NCBI GenBank assembly: GCA_964442605.1
Contig: CAYTZR010000009.1
Location: 1-50,354, forward strand
DNA from: Monoglobus sp964442605
GTDB lineage: Bacteria; Bacillota; Clostridia; Monoglobales; Monoglobaceae
Reading direction: 5' to 3'
Length of the DNA stretch: 50,354 nucleotides
The notes below the pieces were generated by a model. It saw only the letters and a program-made list of their open reading frames with translations. It did not search any database and was not told the DNA's origin. Shown here piece after piece: positions 42,861 through 50,354 of this stretch. The translations under genes and the position numbers were made by a program. Within the stretch, counting starts at the first letter, position 1. Each line of letters opens with the position of its first letter.

Positions 42861-43644
42861 TGAGGTCCGATACCGCGCCCGATATATTCTCGCGGCGCAT
42901 AAACAGTTCACCGATAAGAACCGCGTCGATGCCAAGCGACTCCATATATGAAAGCGCCTTGCTGTCCCTTATTCCGCTTTCCGAAACCACAACCTTTTCA
43001 TCTCTGTTTTCCAAAAGCCCGAGCAGCCTCTCCGTAGTGCCCAAATCCTCCTCAAATGTCTTAAGATTACGATTGTTTATGCCGACAATCGGAGCGCCCA
43101 AGCTCATTACACGCTTAAGCTCCTCGGCATCATGCGTTTCCACAAGATACCGGAGTCCGAGACTGTCGGCAATCCTCATATACTCCGCCATTGTCTTGTC
43201 GTCAAGAATAGCGGCTATCAAGAGTATCGCGTCAGCGCCCAGCTTATATGCCTCATATATCTGATATTCATCTATCACAAAGTCCTTCCTGAGCAGCGGT
43301 ATATCCGACAGCTTTCTTATATCACTGACAAATTCGGGCTTGCCCAAGAAGAAATCTGTTTCGGTAAGCACCGACATAGCTTGAACATCAGATTTTAAAT
43401 ATTCTTTCGCCACGGCGATATGGTCAAGATCGGGACGGATAAGCCCCTTAGAGGGTGAAGCTTTTTTCACCTCGGCAATAATGGAGATTTTTTTGTAATC
43501 CTTAAGCGCGTTATAAAAGCTTATTACCCTACGTGAGCCAAAGGAATGTTCTACGTCTTCACGCAGTGTTTTGTAGCTTATTTTCTGCTTTTGGTTTTCA
43601 AGATATATTTTCTTTTTGGTTACGATTTTTTCAAGTATATCCAT
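42844..43644 (-). CDS. trpC: indole-3-glycerol-phosphate synthase
   Basis: A 266-residue TIM barrel closing the indole ring. SIIAEVKKASPSKGLIRPD holds the catalytic Lys and the phosphate contact; PLLRKDFVIDEYQIYEA, LVETHDAEEL, VGINNRNLKTFE and SESGIRDS are all present. It is a separate gene, not fused to trpF as in enterobacteria. ATG is preceded by GGAGAAATCGT, and the trpD stop lies 12 bases upstream. The last codons (NGLI-stop) form one unit of the repeat that continues towards trpF. Confidence 0.97.
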   Translation of the reverse strand: MDILEKIVTKKKIYLENQKQKISYKTLREDVEHSFGSRRVISFYNALKDYKKISIIAEVKKASPSKGLIRPDLDHIAVAKEYLKSDVQAMSVLTETDFFLGKPEFVSDIRKLSDIPLLRKDFVIDEYQIYEAYKLGADAILLIAAILDDKTMAEYMRIADSLGLRYLVETHDAEELKRVMSLGAPIVGINNRNLKTFEEDLGTTERLLGLLENRDEKVVVSESGIRDSKALSYMESLGIDAVLIGELFMRRENISGAVSDLRNGLI

Positions 43645-43656
43645 ACGATTTCTCCG

Positions 43657-44676
43657 TTATTTAAAGCTGTTGGTAAGTTCCTTAAGCTGCTCCAGCTTTT
43701 CCTTAGCCCTGCCGCTGTCAATAGCCTCCTCCGCAAGGCGAACGCCCTCCTTAATATCCGAGGCTATGCCCGCAGCGTATATTGACGCGCCCGCATTCAG
43801 AACAACTATATCGCGGCACGGACCTTTTTTGCCGTCCAATATATCAAGAGTGATTTTTATATTCTCGTTTACATCTCCGCCCTTTATATCGCTCTCTGAT
43901 GCCGGTTTAAGCCCAACGTCCTCGGGTGACAGTACGTAATCCAGAATTTCACCGTTCTTGATTTCGGAAACCTTTGTCTTTCCTATATTCGAAAGCTCAT
44001 CCATGCCGTTTTCGCATCCCGAAACCGACATACCCGAAACAACGCCCATTTTCATCATAACCTCTGCCATAGTGCGTGTCAGATCGGGATCAAAAACACC
44101 CACAACCTGGTGCTTTGCGTTTGACGGATTTGAAAGAGGTCCCAATATATTGAACAGGGTTCTTATCTTAAGCTCGCCCCTTACGCCCGATACGGTCTTC
44201 ATACACGGGTTCATCGTTCTGGCAAACATAAAGCCGATGCCTATCTTTTCCACACATTCCTTAACCTGATCCGGCTTTATCATGACATTTACACCAAGCC
44301 CCTCCAGCACATCGATGCTGCCGCATTTGCTGGAGATAGCACGATTGCCGTGCTTTGCCATCTTTACACCCGCTCCGGCAGCGACAAACGCCGCCGTTGT
44401 GGAAATGTTAAAGGTATTGGTTCCGTCGCCGCCGGTGCCTACCGCGTCAACGTAGTCATCAACCTCGGGCCTTATGCCAATCGCCTTAGCGTTCATCATT
44501 GCCGCGCTTCCGCTTATCTCATCAATAGTTTCGCCTTTCATTCTAAGCGCGATCAAATAGGCGCTGATCTGAACCGGAGTCGCTCCCCCATCCAGAATTG
44601 CGTCCATTGCTTCCTTTGCTTCTTCAAAAGTCAGATTTTCTCCCTCGACAAGCTTTTTAATAAATTTTACCAACAT
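43657..44676 (-). CDS. trpD: anthranilate phosphoribosyltransferase
   Basis: A 339-residue enzyme transferring phosphoribose from PRPP to anthranilate. The PRPP loop is GTGGDGTNTFNISTTAAFV (80-98); KHGNRAISSKCGSIDVLEGL, FMFARTMNPCMKTV and LFNILGPLSNPSN follow in family order. It is not fused to a glutaminase domain, which is supplied by the separate trpG just upstream (10-bp gap). The ribosome-binding site TAGGAG overlaps the trpG stop codon (TAG), which ties the two together. Confidence 0.97.
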   Translation of the reverse strand: MLVKFIKKLVEGENLTFEEAKEAMDAILDGGATPVQISAYLIALRMKGETIDEISGSAAMMNAKAIGIRPEVDDYVDAVGTGGDGTNTFNISTTAAFVAAGAGVKMAKHGNRAISSKCGSIDVLEGLGVNVMIKPDQVKECVEKIGIGFMFARTMNPCMKTVSGVRGELKIRTLFNILGPLSNPSNAKHQVVGVFDPDLTRTMAEVMMKMGVVSGMSVSGCENGMDELSNIGKTKVSEIKNGEILDYVLSPEDVGLKPASESDIKGGDVNENIKITLDILDGKKGPCRDIVVLNAGASIYAAGIASDIKEGVRLAEEAIDSGRAKEKLEQLKELTNSFK

Positions 44677-44686
44677 AATATCACTC

Positions 44687-45259
44687 CTATATATTTAAAA
44701 AATTTTCAAGCAGCTTCATTCCGCACGGCGTAAGCACAGATTCCGGGTGGAACTGCAAACCGTAAAGCGGATATACCTTGTGTTCCATCGCCATTATCGA
44801 GCCGTCGCTCGTTTTGGCGGTGATTTTCATACAGTCGGGCAAACTTTGTTCATCGGTCACCAACGAATGGTACCTGCCGACCTCGATTTCATCATCCTTT
44901 ATTCCTTTAAAAATCGGCGATGTCCTGTCTAAAATATTAGCCATATCGGACTTGCCATGCATCAGCAGAGGCGCGTGAACCGTTTTGCCTCCCATTGCCT
45001 CTCCTATCGACTGATGCCCCAAACAAACCCCCAATATGGGAACGCTTGTGTAAAGCCTTTGTATAAGCTCGATACAAATTCCCGCATCCTTAGGATATTT
45101 CGGACCGGGGGATATTATAATATGCTCCGGCTTCTTTTTTTCGATTTCGTCCACGGTTATTTTGTCGTTGCGGTATACCTCTATATCGCTGTCTATTGTT
45201 CCTATAAATTGATAGAGATTATAGGTGAAGGAATCATAATTATCTATTATCAAATTCAT
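44687..45259 (-). CDS. trpG: anthranilate synthase glutaminase subunit
   Basis: A 190-residue class-I glutamine amidotransferase that passes ammonia to TrpE. The catalytic Cys79 is in ILGVCLGHQSIGEAMGG, and the His/Glu pair in LQFHPESVLT. SPGPKYPKDAG matches the usual oxyanion region. Such subunits may also serve p-aminobenzoate synthesis, but the position in the trp operon settles its main role. Its ATG shares one base with the trpE stop (TAATG), so translation is tightly coupled. Confidence 0.96.
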   Translation of the reverse strand: MNLIIDNYDSFTYNLYQFIGTIDSDIEVYRNDKITVDEIEKKKPEHIIISPGPKYPKDAGICIELIQRLYTSVPILGVCLGHQSIGEAMGGKTVHAPLLMHGKSDMANILDRTSPIFKGIKDDEIEVGRYHSLVTDEQSLPDCMKITAKTSDGSIMAMEHKVYPLYGLQFHPESVLTPCGMKLLENFLNI

Positions 45260-46731
45260 TATAAATCACCCGCCCTTTCTATCGCTTTTATCATTGCCAT
45301 AGCCTTATTCACAGACTCCATATACTCGGTTTCGGGAACAGAATCGTACACGATGCCTCCGCCCGACTGTACATAAGCCTTGTTGTCCTTAAATAAAGCG
45401 GTTCTTATGGTTATACATGAGTCCAGACTGCCGCTGAAACCGATATAGCCGATAGCGCCGCCGTAGAAGCCGCGCTTTCGGTTTTCAAGCTCATCGATTA
45501 TCTCCATGGCTCTTACCTTTGGCGCACCTGACAAAGTTCCCGCAGGCAGTACACTCTTAAGCGCGTCAAACGGCGTTTTGTCCTTTCTGAGCTTTCCTTG
45601 TACGTCAGATGTCATGTGCATAATGTGTGAAAACCGCTGTATATATTTCATGCGTGTCACCTTTACACTGCCGAACTCTGAAACCTTTCCCACATCATTC
45701 CTGCCAAGATCCACAAGCATTATATGCTCGGCATTCTCTTTCGGATCCGCAATCAGGTCAAGCTCGTTTTGCTTATCCTCCTCCGGGGTTTTGCCTCTGG
45801 GTCTGCTGCCGGCTATAGGACTGTTGCTAACCATCCCGTCCTCCACTCTTACAAGCATCTCAGGTGACGCTCCCGCTATCTGATAGTCGTCAAACTTTAA
45901 ATAATACATATACGGCGATGGATTTATAACGCGGATTGCGCGATAAGCGTTAAACGGATCGCTGTGGTTTTCTATCTCAAACCTTTGAGACAGAACCACT
46001 TGGAATATATCGCCGTTCTTTATATATTCCTTCGCCTTCTCCACGTTTTCACAGAACTGCTCCTTTGTAAAGTTGCTCTTCGGCTTCGATGCGCCTCTGA
46101 ACCCGCTCTTCGGTTTTTCCTTAATTGTAAGGGGAGCGTTCAGCTCACTTCTTATTTCCATAAGGCGTTCAACCGCTCTGTCATATCTGAAACGCAGATT
46201 GTCCCCCGGATGAATGTTTACCATAAGTATAAGCGACTTAGCCTTGTTGTCAAACGCGATAATTTCATCTGTAAACATAAAGTGCATATCGGGTCGGTTC
46301 AAATCGTCCTCGGGAATGTTTGGCAGGTTTTCGGTAAGCCTTACCACATCGTATGCAAAGCACCCTACCGCTCCGCCGCAAAAATCCGGCAAGCCTTCTA
46401 TTATCGGTGACTTATACTTGTCTGAATATTCGCTCAGGATATTGATTGGGTTGCCCGTCCTTTTTGTTACAACACCGTTGTAATCGGTGATTTTCACATT
46501 CTTGCCATAGCTTTTAAAAATCATAAACGGGTTTCTGCCGATGAACGAGTAACGATTAGTCAATTCATTGCCCTCCACCGACTCAAGCAAAAAGCAGTAA
46601 TCATCGGATTCAAGCTTTCGGAATGCGGAAATAGGCGTATCCATATCCGCAAAAATAGATAATGTCACAGGTATCAAATTGTAGCCCTGTTCGGCATATT
46701 GCTCTACCTGCTCAAAGGTTGGATAAAACAT
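45259..46731 (-). CDS. trpE: anthranilate synthase component I
   Basis: A 490-residue chorismate-using enzyme, first step of tryptophan synthesis. The tryptophan-binding element LLES (48-51) and RYSFIGRNP are intact, so feedback inhibition is expected. The chorismate domain has DIFQVVLSQRFE, PSPYMYYLKFDD, GASPEMLVRVEDG, IAGSRPRGKTPEED, DLGRNDVGKV, PAGTLSGAPKVRAMEIIDEL and GGAIGYIGFSG. GAGGAGG lies eight bases before the ATG. It opens the trp operon behind a perfect promoter and a ~215-base structured leader. Confidence 0.97.
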   Translation of the reverse strand: MFYPTFEQVEQYAEQGYNLIPVTLSIFADMDTPISAFRKLESDDYCFLLESVEGNELTNRYSFIGRNPFMIFKSYGKNVKITDYNGVVTKRTGNPINILSEYSDKYKSPIIEGLPDFCGGAVGCFAYDVVRLTENLPNIPEDDLNRPDMHFMFTDEIIAFDNKAKSLILMVNIHPGDNLRFRYDRAVERLMEIRSELNAPLTIKEKPKSGFRGASKPKSNFTKEQFCENVEKAKEYIKNGDIFQVVLSQRFEIENHSDPFNAYRAIRVINPSPYMYYLKFDDYQIAGASPEMLVRVEDGMVSNSPIAGSRPRGKTPEEDKQNELDLIADPKENAEHIMLVDLGRNDVGKVSEFGSVKVTRMKYIQRFSHIMHMTSDVQGKLRKDKTPFDALKSVLPAGTLSGAPKVRAMEIIDELENRKRGFYGGAIGYIGFSGSLDSCITIRTALFKDNKAYVQSGGGIVYDSVPETEYMESVNKAMAMIKAIERAGDL

Positions 46732-46786
46732 AAAAAAAGCCTCCTCATAATTCCCGGACTAAGAGTAGACAAAGAAGTATTCATAT

Positions 46787-46837
46787 CCAAATAAGCGCAT
46801 GAACGCATAAGCGCGTAAAACGCGTGTGATTATTTGG
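46787..46837 (-). promoter_or_regulatory. large stem-loop in the trp leader
   Basis: On the minus strand CCAAATAA (46837-46830) pairs with TTATTTGG (46794-46787), 8 bp perfect. Inside, CGCGT-TTT-ACGCG and GCGC/GCGC pairings are possible. No T-run follows, so it is not a plain terminator. It lies between the NAG array and the trpE ribosome-binding site, where a regulatory structure would be expected. Confidence 0.5.
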
Positions 46838-46853
46838 GCGCTATTTCAGCCCG

Positions 46854-46891
46854 CTCATCTAATCTGAAAATACCTAATCTCGTCTAATCTA
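46854..46891 (-). promoter_or_regulatory. NAG-triplet array in the trp leader (TRAP-like target)
   Basis: On the minus-strand RNA, UAG, UAG, GAG, UAG, (one empty slot), CAG, UAG, GAG begin exactly every 5 nt; on the plus strand the matching CTN triplets start at 46889, 46884, 46879, 46874, 46864, 46859 and 46854. The TRAP protein of Bacillus binds eleven G/UAG triplets spaced by 2-3 nt in its trp leader. Seven with strict 2-nt gaps is suggestive. No mtrB is in the window to support it. Confidence 0.45.
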
Positions 46892-46900
46892 AAATAAATT

Positions 46901-46934
46901 GCTTCTAAAATATAATCGCTTCTAAAATATAATC
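46901..46934. repeat. 17-bp perfect tandem duplication in the trp leader
   Basis: GCTTCTAAAATATAATC at 46901-46917 and 46918-46934, followed by a partial copy GAATATAATC and GCTTCT (46935-46950). It occupies the first ~45 transcribed bases of the trp operon and adds two further UAG/AAG pairs to the leader. Confidence 0.9.
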
Positions 46935-46952
46935 GAATATAATCGCTTCTGT

Positions 46953-46981
46953 ATTATATAATATATTTTCTGTTTTGTCAA
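46953..46981 (-). promoter_or_regulatory. trp operon promoter
   Basis: Minus-strand TTGACA (46981-46976), 17-bp spacer, TATAAT (46958-46953): perfect sigma-A consensus. Start predicted near 46946, 215 bases before trpE. Confidence 0.9.
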
Positions 46982-47009
46982 CACATAATTTTATTAAATT
47001 ATTTAAGTC

Positions 47010-47038
47010 TTGTTTTGGGTTCAACATAATGATATAAT
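47010..47038 (+). promoter_or_regulatory. promoter of the DUF5662 gene
   Basis: TTGTTT (47010-47015), 17-bp spacer, TATAAT (47033-47038), leader of about 70 bases. Confidence 0.72.
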
Positions 47039-47116
47039 ATGAGTGGCGTTAATTATTTTACCGTGCCGCGCTCGCGCTCCGCAAACACGATTTCGTATAT
47101 GACGAGGTGAATTATT

Positions 47117-47650
47117 ATGGGACATCCTATAAAGCATTTCCTGACTATAGTACGTCACAGACATATGGTAATATATCATTGCTTTAAAACCGGAATATTT
47201 TGGCAGGGACTGAAACATGATTTATCAAAATTCAGTCCCACTGAATTCAGTGAAGGCTCCAGGTTCTTTTTGGGCAATAAAAGCCCCAACGAGGCAGAAC
47301 GCAGAGAACGCGGATATTCCAACGCATGGATGCATCATAAGGGCAGAAATAAACACCATTTTGAATACTGGACGGATTACAGCTTCAAAACAAAAATGCT
47401 TGAGCCTGTTAAAATGCCGCTCAAATACGTTAAGGAGATGTTCTGCGACAGGGTTGCGGCGGGCAAAATATATAACGGAAGAAACTACACAAACGACAAT
47501 CCCATCGAGTATTTTATGCAGAGCAGGGCTAAAAGCGCAATGCACCCGGATACCGCAAGACTGCTCGAAAGCTGGCTGCGTATGATACAAACCGACGGAG
47601 AAGAAAAAACCTTCTCCCATATAAAACGATTTAAGAACGAAAATTATTAA
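47117..47650 (+). CDS. DUF5662 family protein
   Basis: A 177-residue soluble protein. HDLSKFSPTEFSEG (34-47) and WMHHKGRNKHHFEYW (71-85) give a set of His/Asp residues reminiscent of HD-type metal hydrolases, followed by MPLKYVKEMFCDRVAAGKIY and a C-terminal helix (LLESWLRMI). Such proteins are common in clostridia and their phages; the substrate is unknown. GAGGTGAATTATT precedes ATG. It is a single gene, divergent from trp and convergent with spoVG, with no sign of decay. Confidence 0.85.
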   Translation: MGHPIKHFLTIVRHRHMVIYHCFKTGIFWQGLKHDLSKFSPTEFSEGSRFFLGNKSPNEAERRERGYSNAWMHHKGRNKHHFEYWTDYSFKTKMLEPVKMPLKYVKEMFCDRVAAGKIYNGRNYTNDNPIEYFMQSRAKSAMHPDTARLLESWLRMIQTDGEEKTFSHIKRFKNENY

Positions 47651-47661
47651 AACCAAAGCAA

Positions 47662-47689
47662 GGCTGTACCGCGGATAAACGGTACAGCC
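47662..47689. terminator. hairpin between convergent DUF5662 and spoVG genes
   Basis: GGCTGTACCG, loop of eight, CGGTACAGCC: perfect 10-bp stem in a 45-bp gap between convergent stops. Neither side has a good T-run (TTGCTTTGGTTTT on the minus strand, AATTAATT on the plus), so it may end transcription weakly or protect 3' ends. Confidence 0.7.
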
Positions 47690-47695
47690 AATTAA

Positions 47696-47980
47696 TTAAA
47701 ATTCCTCATCCCGGGGAGCCTCTTCCAATACTTCACGATATTTTTGAAGTATCTGTTCATTAAGCGCCATTCTGGTTTCCGAATTAATCGGATGAGCTAT
47801 GTCTTTATATTCGCCGTCGGGCGTTCTTCTGCTTGGCATAGCCGTGAACAGTCTGCCTTCCTGTCCCTCGATGACCTTTATATCGTGAACCACGAACGCG
47901 TCATCAAAGGTTACGGAAACAACAGCCTTCATTTTCCCGTCAGTATTGATTTTTCTGATTCTGATGTCAGTAACTCGCAT
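47696..47980 (-). CDS. spoVG: SpoVG family regulator
   Basis: A 94-residue protein matching SpoVG along its full length: MRVTDIRIRKI, VVSVTFDDAFVVHDIKVIEG, LFTAMPSRRTPDGEYKDIAHP, and the acidic helical C-terminus. The start at 47980 is fixed by GAAGGAGAAAGTC; the longer open frame has no ribosome-binding site. SpoVG proteins bind nucleic acid and affect septum formation, sporulation and other traits. In Bacillus spoVG lies next to glmU; here glmU is 9 kb away and spoVG is divergent from murC. I did not find a convincing promoter in the 156-bp murC-spoVG gap for this strand. Confidence 0.95.
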   Translation of the reverse strand: MRVTDIRIRKINTDGKMKAVVSVTFDDAFVVHDIKVIEGQEGRLFTAMPSRRTPDGEYKDIAHPINSETRMALNEQILQKYREVLEEAPRDEEF

Positions 47981-48071
47981 GACTTTCTCCTTCCTTTCTC
48001 GAAATTTTTCCGCATATATAAACATTACTTTTCCAAAATACTCATTTACTCTTAAATTTTTATATATATTC

Positions 48072-48100
48072 TTGAAAAAATCGCAAACATATAGTATACT
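48072..48100 (+). promoter_or_regulatory. promoter of murC
   Basis: TTGAAA (48072-48077), 17-bp spacer, TATACT (48095-48100), 36 bases before the ATG. Confidence 0.8.
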
Positions 48101-48136
48101 GAATATATATTAAAACGAAAGAGGGTAAGCCCAAAA

Positions 48137-49519
48137 ATGAACATTTTTTCTTTTTCCGAGGTACCAAAGAACGCGTATATACACATGATAGGCATTGGCG
48201 GAATAAGTATGAGCGGCATTGCGGAAATGCTGCTGAACTTTGGATATAAGGTGTCCGGCAGCGACACAAAATCCTCGGATTTAACCGATAGGCTGGAACA
48301 AAACGGTGCGGAAATTTTCATCGGTCAAAAGGCCGAAAATATTAAGAGTCCTGATGTTGTATGTTACACTGCGGCAATATCGGATGACAATCCGGAACTT
48401 GCTGCTGCAAGGAAGCTCGGCGTTCCCGTTATCGAAAGAGCGGTAATGCTGGGAGCTCTGCTTGAGCTTTACAAATACCCGATCGCTGTTGCCGGTACGC
48501 ACGGCAAAACCACAACATCATCAATGCTGTCACTGGTGCTCCTGGCTGCGAAGAAAGATCCTACTGTACTCATAGGCGGTGAGCTAAGCCAAATCGGCGG
48601 AAATTACCGAATAGGCGGCTCCGAATATCTGCCGTTTGAGGCCTGCGAATATGTAGAAAGTTTTTTGCACTTCAAACCGTTTGTGTCTATAATCACAAAC
48701 ATTGAAGAGGATCACCTTGATTATTTTAAAGACCTTAATCATATTATATCATCTTTTGTAAAATTTACAAGCCTTACCAACCAAAATGGTTGCAATATTG
48801 TATGTATTGACGAAAAAAGCACCCAATCTATTGTGCATAATGTTGAAAAAAACGTATTGACATATGCACTCAATAACCGGGACGCGGATTACACCGCCCA
48901 AAACATAACCGTGCGCACCGGAGGCTGCCCAAGTTTTGACATATATAACAGAGAACGTTTTATTACTCACGTTGATTTAAACGTGGCGGGAAGTCATAAC
49001 ATTTGTAATTCTGTGGGCGTTGCCGCTGCCTGCGATTTCCTGAAAATAGAGCCGGAATATATAAGGCAGGGGCTTGAGGAGTTCAGAGGCGCAAAGCGTC
49101 GGTTTGACAAGCTTGGCAAAACAAAGACGGGCGTGGACGTGGTTGACGATTACGCTCACCATCCCACCGAGATAAAAACAACCTTGGAAACCGCCAAGAA
49201 AATGGGATATAACAACGTTTGGGTGGTATTCCAGCCCCACACCTACACAAGAACCGCAGCGTTTTTAAACGACTTTGCTTCGGCGCTGAGCATCGCGGAC
49301 AGAGTTATGATCACCGATATATACCCCGCTCGTGAGAAGTATGATGGAACGATACATTCCTGTGACCTTGCGATACTAATTCCAAACGCCGTGTATATGA
49401 ACGACATGAGCGCGATTGAGCGTTATCTTCTTAAAAATACGGTTCCGGGTGACCTTATAATTACAATGGGCGCCGGAAATATATGCAGCTTAGGATACTC
49501 TTTGACAAACAAAAAATAA
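48137..49519 (+). CDS. murC: UDP-N-acetylmuramate-L-alanine ligase
   Basis: A 460-residue ATP-dependent ligase adding L-Ala to UDP-MurNAc, the first amino acid of the peptidoglycan stem peptide. IHMIGIGGISMSGIAEML is the N-terminal nucleotide-binding loop; the P-loop is GTHGKTTTSSM (120-130). NIEEDHLDYF, NVAGSHNICNSVGVAAAC, RFDKLG and the Mur signature DDYAHHPTEI are present, with the C-terminal domain complete (FQPHTYTRTAAFL). AGAGGG lies 11 bases before ATG, a slightly long gap. rsmG begins 11 bases after the stop, so the two form an operon. Confidence 0.97.
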   Translation: MNIFSFSEVPKNAYIHMIGIGGISMSGIAEMLLNFGYKVSGSDTKSSDLTDRLEQNGAEIFIGQKAENIKSPDVVCYTAAISDDNPELAAARKLGVPVIERAVMLGALLELYKYPIAVAGTHGKTTTSSMLSLVLLAAKKDPTVLIGGELSQIGGNYRIGGSEYLPFEACEYVESFLHFKPFVSIITNIEEDHLDYFKDLNHIISSFVKFTSLTNQNGCNIVCIDEKSTQSIVHNVEKNVLTYALNNRDADYTAQNITVRTGGCPSFDIYNRERFITHVDLNVAGSHNICNSVGVAAACDFLKIEPEYIRQGLEEFRGAKRRFDKLGKTKTGVDVVDDYAHHPTEIKTTLETAKKMGYNNVWVVFQPHTYTRTAAFLNDFASALSIADRVMITDIYPAREKYDGTIHSCDLAILIPNAVYMNDMSAIERYLLKNTVPGDLIITMGAGNICSLGYSLTNKK

Positions 49520-49530
49520 GGATATACAAT

Positions 49531-50259
49531 ATGAACAAAAAACTGTTTTCGGACGGAATAAAAGAGCTGGGCATAGCGGCGGACAAAGCGCAAATCGATA
49601 TGCTGTCGGAATATTCGCGCCTGCTCAAGGAGTGGAATGAAAATATAAATCTTACTGCCATCACCGATGACGACGGTATTACAATTAAGCATTTTTTGGA
49701 TTCGGTGATGCTTTTAAAGTATATAGATATAGACGCGGGACAGACCGTCATAGACGTAGGTACCGGAGCGGGTTTTCCCGGATTGCCGCTGAAAATCATG
49801 CGGCACGATATAGATCTGACGCTCTTAGACTCGCTGAACAAACGCATAAATTTTTTAAACTGCGTAAATGATACTATAGGACTTAAGGGTACGCTTTGCA
49901 TACACGGACGCGCGGAGGAGCTGGCGAGAGATAACAGGTATCGTGAAAGATTTGATTTGGCAGTGTCGCGGGCAGTCGCCAATATGACCGTACTTTCCGA
50001 ATACTGCCTGCCCTATGTGCGTATAGGCGGACGATTTGTCGCTCTTAAGGGTAAAGATGCCGACGATGAGATAGCGGAGGCAAAGCCTATTATAGGCGCC
50101 CTCGGCGGAAGGGTTGCGGAGATTATCAAGGCTCCGCTGCCCGGCAGCGATATAGTCCGCACTTTGGCAGTGATAGAAAAGGTTAAGCCTACGCCCAAGG
50201 CTTTTCCCCGCACCGCCAAAAAAATTAAACAAAGCCAAAAAAATCAAAAAAAGTATTGA
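49531..50259 (+). CDS. rsmG: 16S rRNA (guanine-N7) methyltransferase RsmG
   Basis: A 242-residue SAM-dependent enzyme methylating G527 of 16S rRNA. The start at 49531 follows AAGGA, which overlaps the murC stop; the longer frame lies inside murC. The conserved middle NINLTAITDDDGITIKHFLDS, the SAM loop IDVGTGAGFPGLPLKIM (74-90), LDSLNKRINFL and FDLAVSRAVANM are all present. A Lys/Gln-rich tail (KKIKQSQKNQKKY) could add RNA contact. rsmG commonly sits with gidA/parA near the origin; here it is with murC instead. The tRNA promoter -35 box overlaps its stop codon. Confidence 0.96.
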   Translation: MNKKLFSDGIKELGIAADKAQIDMLSEYSRLLKEWNENINLTAITDDDGITIKHFLDSVMLLKYIDIDAGQTVIDVGTGAGFPGLPLKIMRHDIDLTLLDSLNKRINFLNCVNDTIGLKGTLCIHGRAEELARDNRYRERFDLAVSRAVANMTVLSEYCLPYVRIGGRFVALKGKDADDEIAEAKPIIGALGGRVAEIIKAPLPGSDIVRTLAVIEKVKPTPKAFPRTAKKIKQSQKNQKKY

Positions 50260-50285
50260 CAACGGCGGACAATATATGGTATTAT
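50256..50285 (+). promoter_or_regulatory. promoter of the tRNA gene
   Basis: TTGACA (50256-50261, overlapping the rsmG stop), 18-bp spacer, TATTAT (50280-50285), 15 bases before the tRNA. Confidence 0.75.
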
Positions 50286-50300
50286 ATTAAAGCTGTTTAC

Positions 50301-50354
50301 GGTCCGGTAGTTCAGTTGGTTAGAATGCCAGCCTGTCACGCTGGAGGTCGTGGG
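50301..50354 (+). tRNA. tRNA-Asp (GUC), cut by the window end
   Basis: The 5' part of a tRNA: acceptor arm start GGTCCGG, D-arm TAGTTCAGTTGGTTAGA, anticodon stem CCAGC and loop CTGTCAC with anticodon GTC at 50335-50337, closing stem GCTGG, variable AGGTC and the beginning of the T arm. The last ~23 bases lie beyond the window. It may head a tRNA cluster. Confidence 0.93.

Larger units (their letters stand above)
46732..47116. other. divergent region: trp leader/promoter and DUF5662 promoter
   Basis: 385 bases without a gene. From left to right: the trpE ribosome-binding site; a long hairpin region (46787-46837); an array of NAG triplets (46854-46891); a 17-bp tandem duplication (46901-46934); the trp promoter (46953-46981); the promoter (47010-47038) and GC-rich leader of the DUF5662 gene. 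I found neither a T-box core (GGNACCGCG) nor a leader peptide with Trp codons. Confidence 0.7.

Noticed and set aside
46732..46946. T-box riboswitch or Trp-rich leader peptide controlling trpEGDCFBA
   Set aside because: No GGNACCGCG core is present, and the short frames in the leader contain no Trp codons; the frame starting at the ATG near 46784 has none before it stops inside trpE.

Overview
The window looks like chromosomal DNA of a low-GC Gram-positive, endospore-lineage anaerobe of the Clostridia. The reasons are consensus sigma-A-type promoters and strong Shine-Dalgarno sites, spoVG, a SpoIIQ-like M23 protein, a CoA-dehydratase activase cluster, an ion-pumping pyrophosphatase, and many S-layer-homology (SLH) surface proteins. 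A giant SLH-anchored pectate lyase suggests a plant-cell-wall (pectin) specialist of the gut, of the kind known from Monoglobus. That placement is inference from gene content.

Layout. Positions 181-2310 encode an SLH/YcdB-type exported protein. Positions 2473-6030 are an operon of two DUF2229-type proteins, a 2-hydroxyacyl-CoA dehydratase activase (HgdC-like) and a TSCPD protein. Positions 6217-27404 are a surface island: a 2189-residue pectate lyase overlapping a 966-residue SLH protein, a C-GCAxxG-C-C protein, a 1322-residue SLH/InlB-repeat protein, an XRE-type regulator, a 957-residue SLH protein paralogous to the 966-residue one, a U32 (TrhP-like) protein, and an SLH-anchored N-acetylmuramoyl-alanine amidase. 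Next come gap (GAPDH), hppA, and a glmU-pth-mfd-PPIase block. A divergent M23 protein follows, then a complete trpEGDCFBA operon, a DUF5662 gene, spoVG, murC, rsmG and a tRNA-Asp cut by the right edge.

How they work together. The SLH proteins would sit on the outer wall: the pectate lyase attacks pectin, its overlapping partner is probably made in step with it, and the amidase remodels peptidoglycan. GAPDH, pyrophosphatase, GlmU, MurC and the trp genes are housekeeping. 

The most unusual thing in the window is not a gene. Nearly every longer spacer carries imperfect short tandem duplications (unit 7-27 bp, 2-5 copies). I list 19, each with a different sequence, and several include a stop codon, ribosome-binding site or start codon. 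At two operon junctions (upstream of the activase and of mfd) the copies create a small upstream reading frame whose TGA overlaps the true start codon. The trp leader also carries seven NAG triplets in exact 5-nt register, resembling a TRAP target, with no recognisable T-box or Trp-rich leader peptide.
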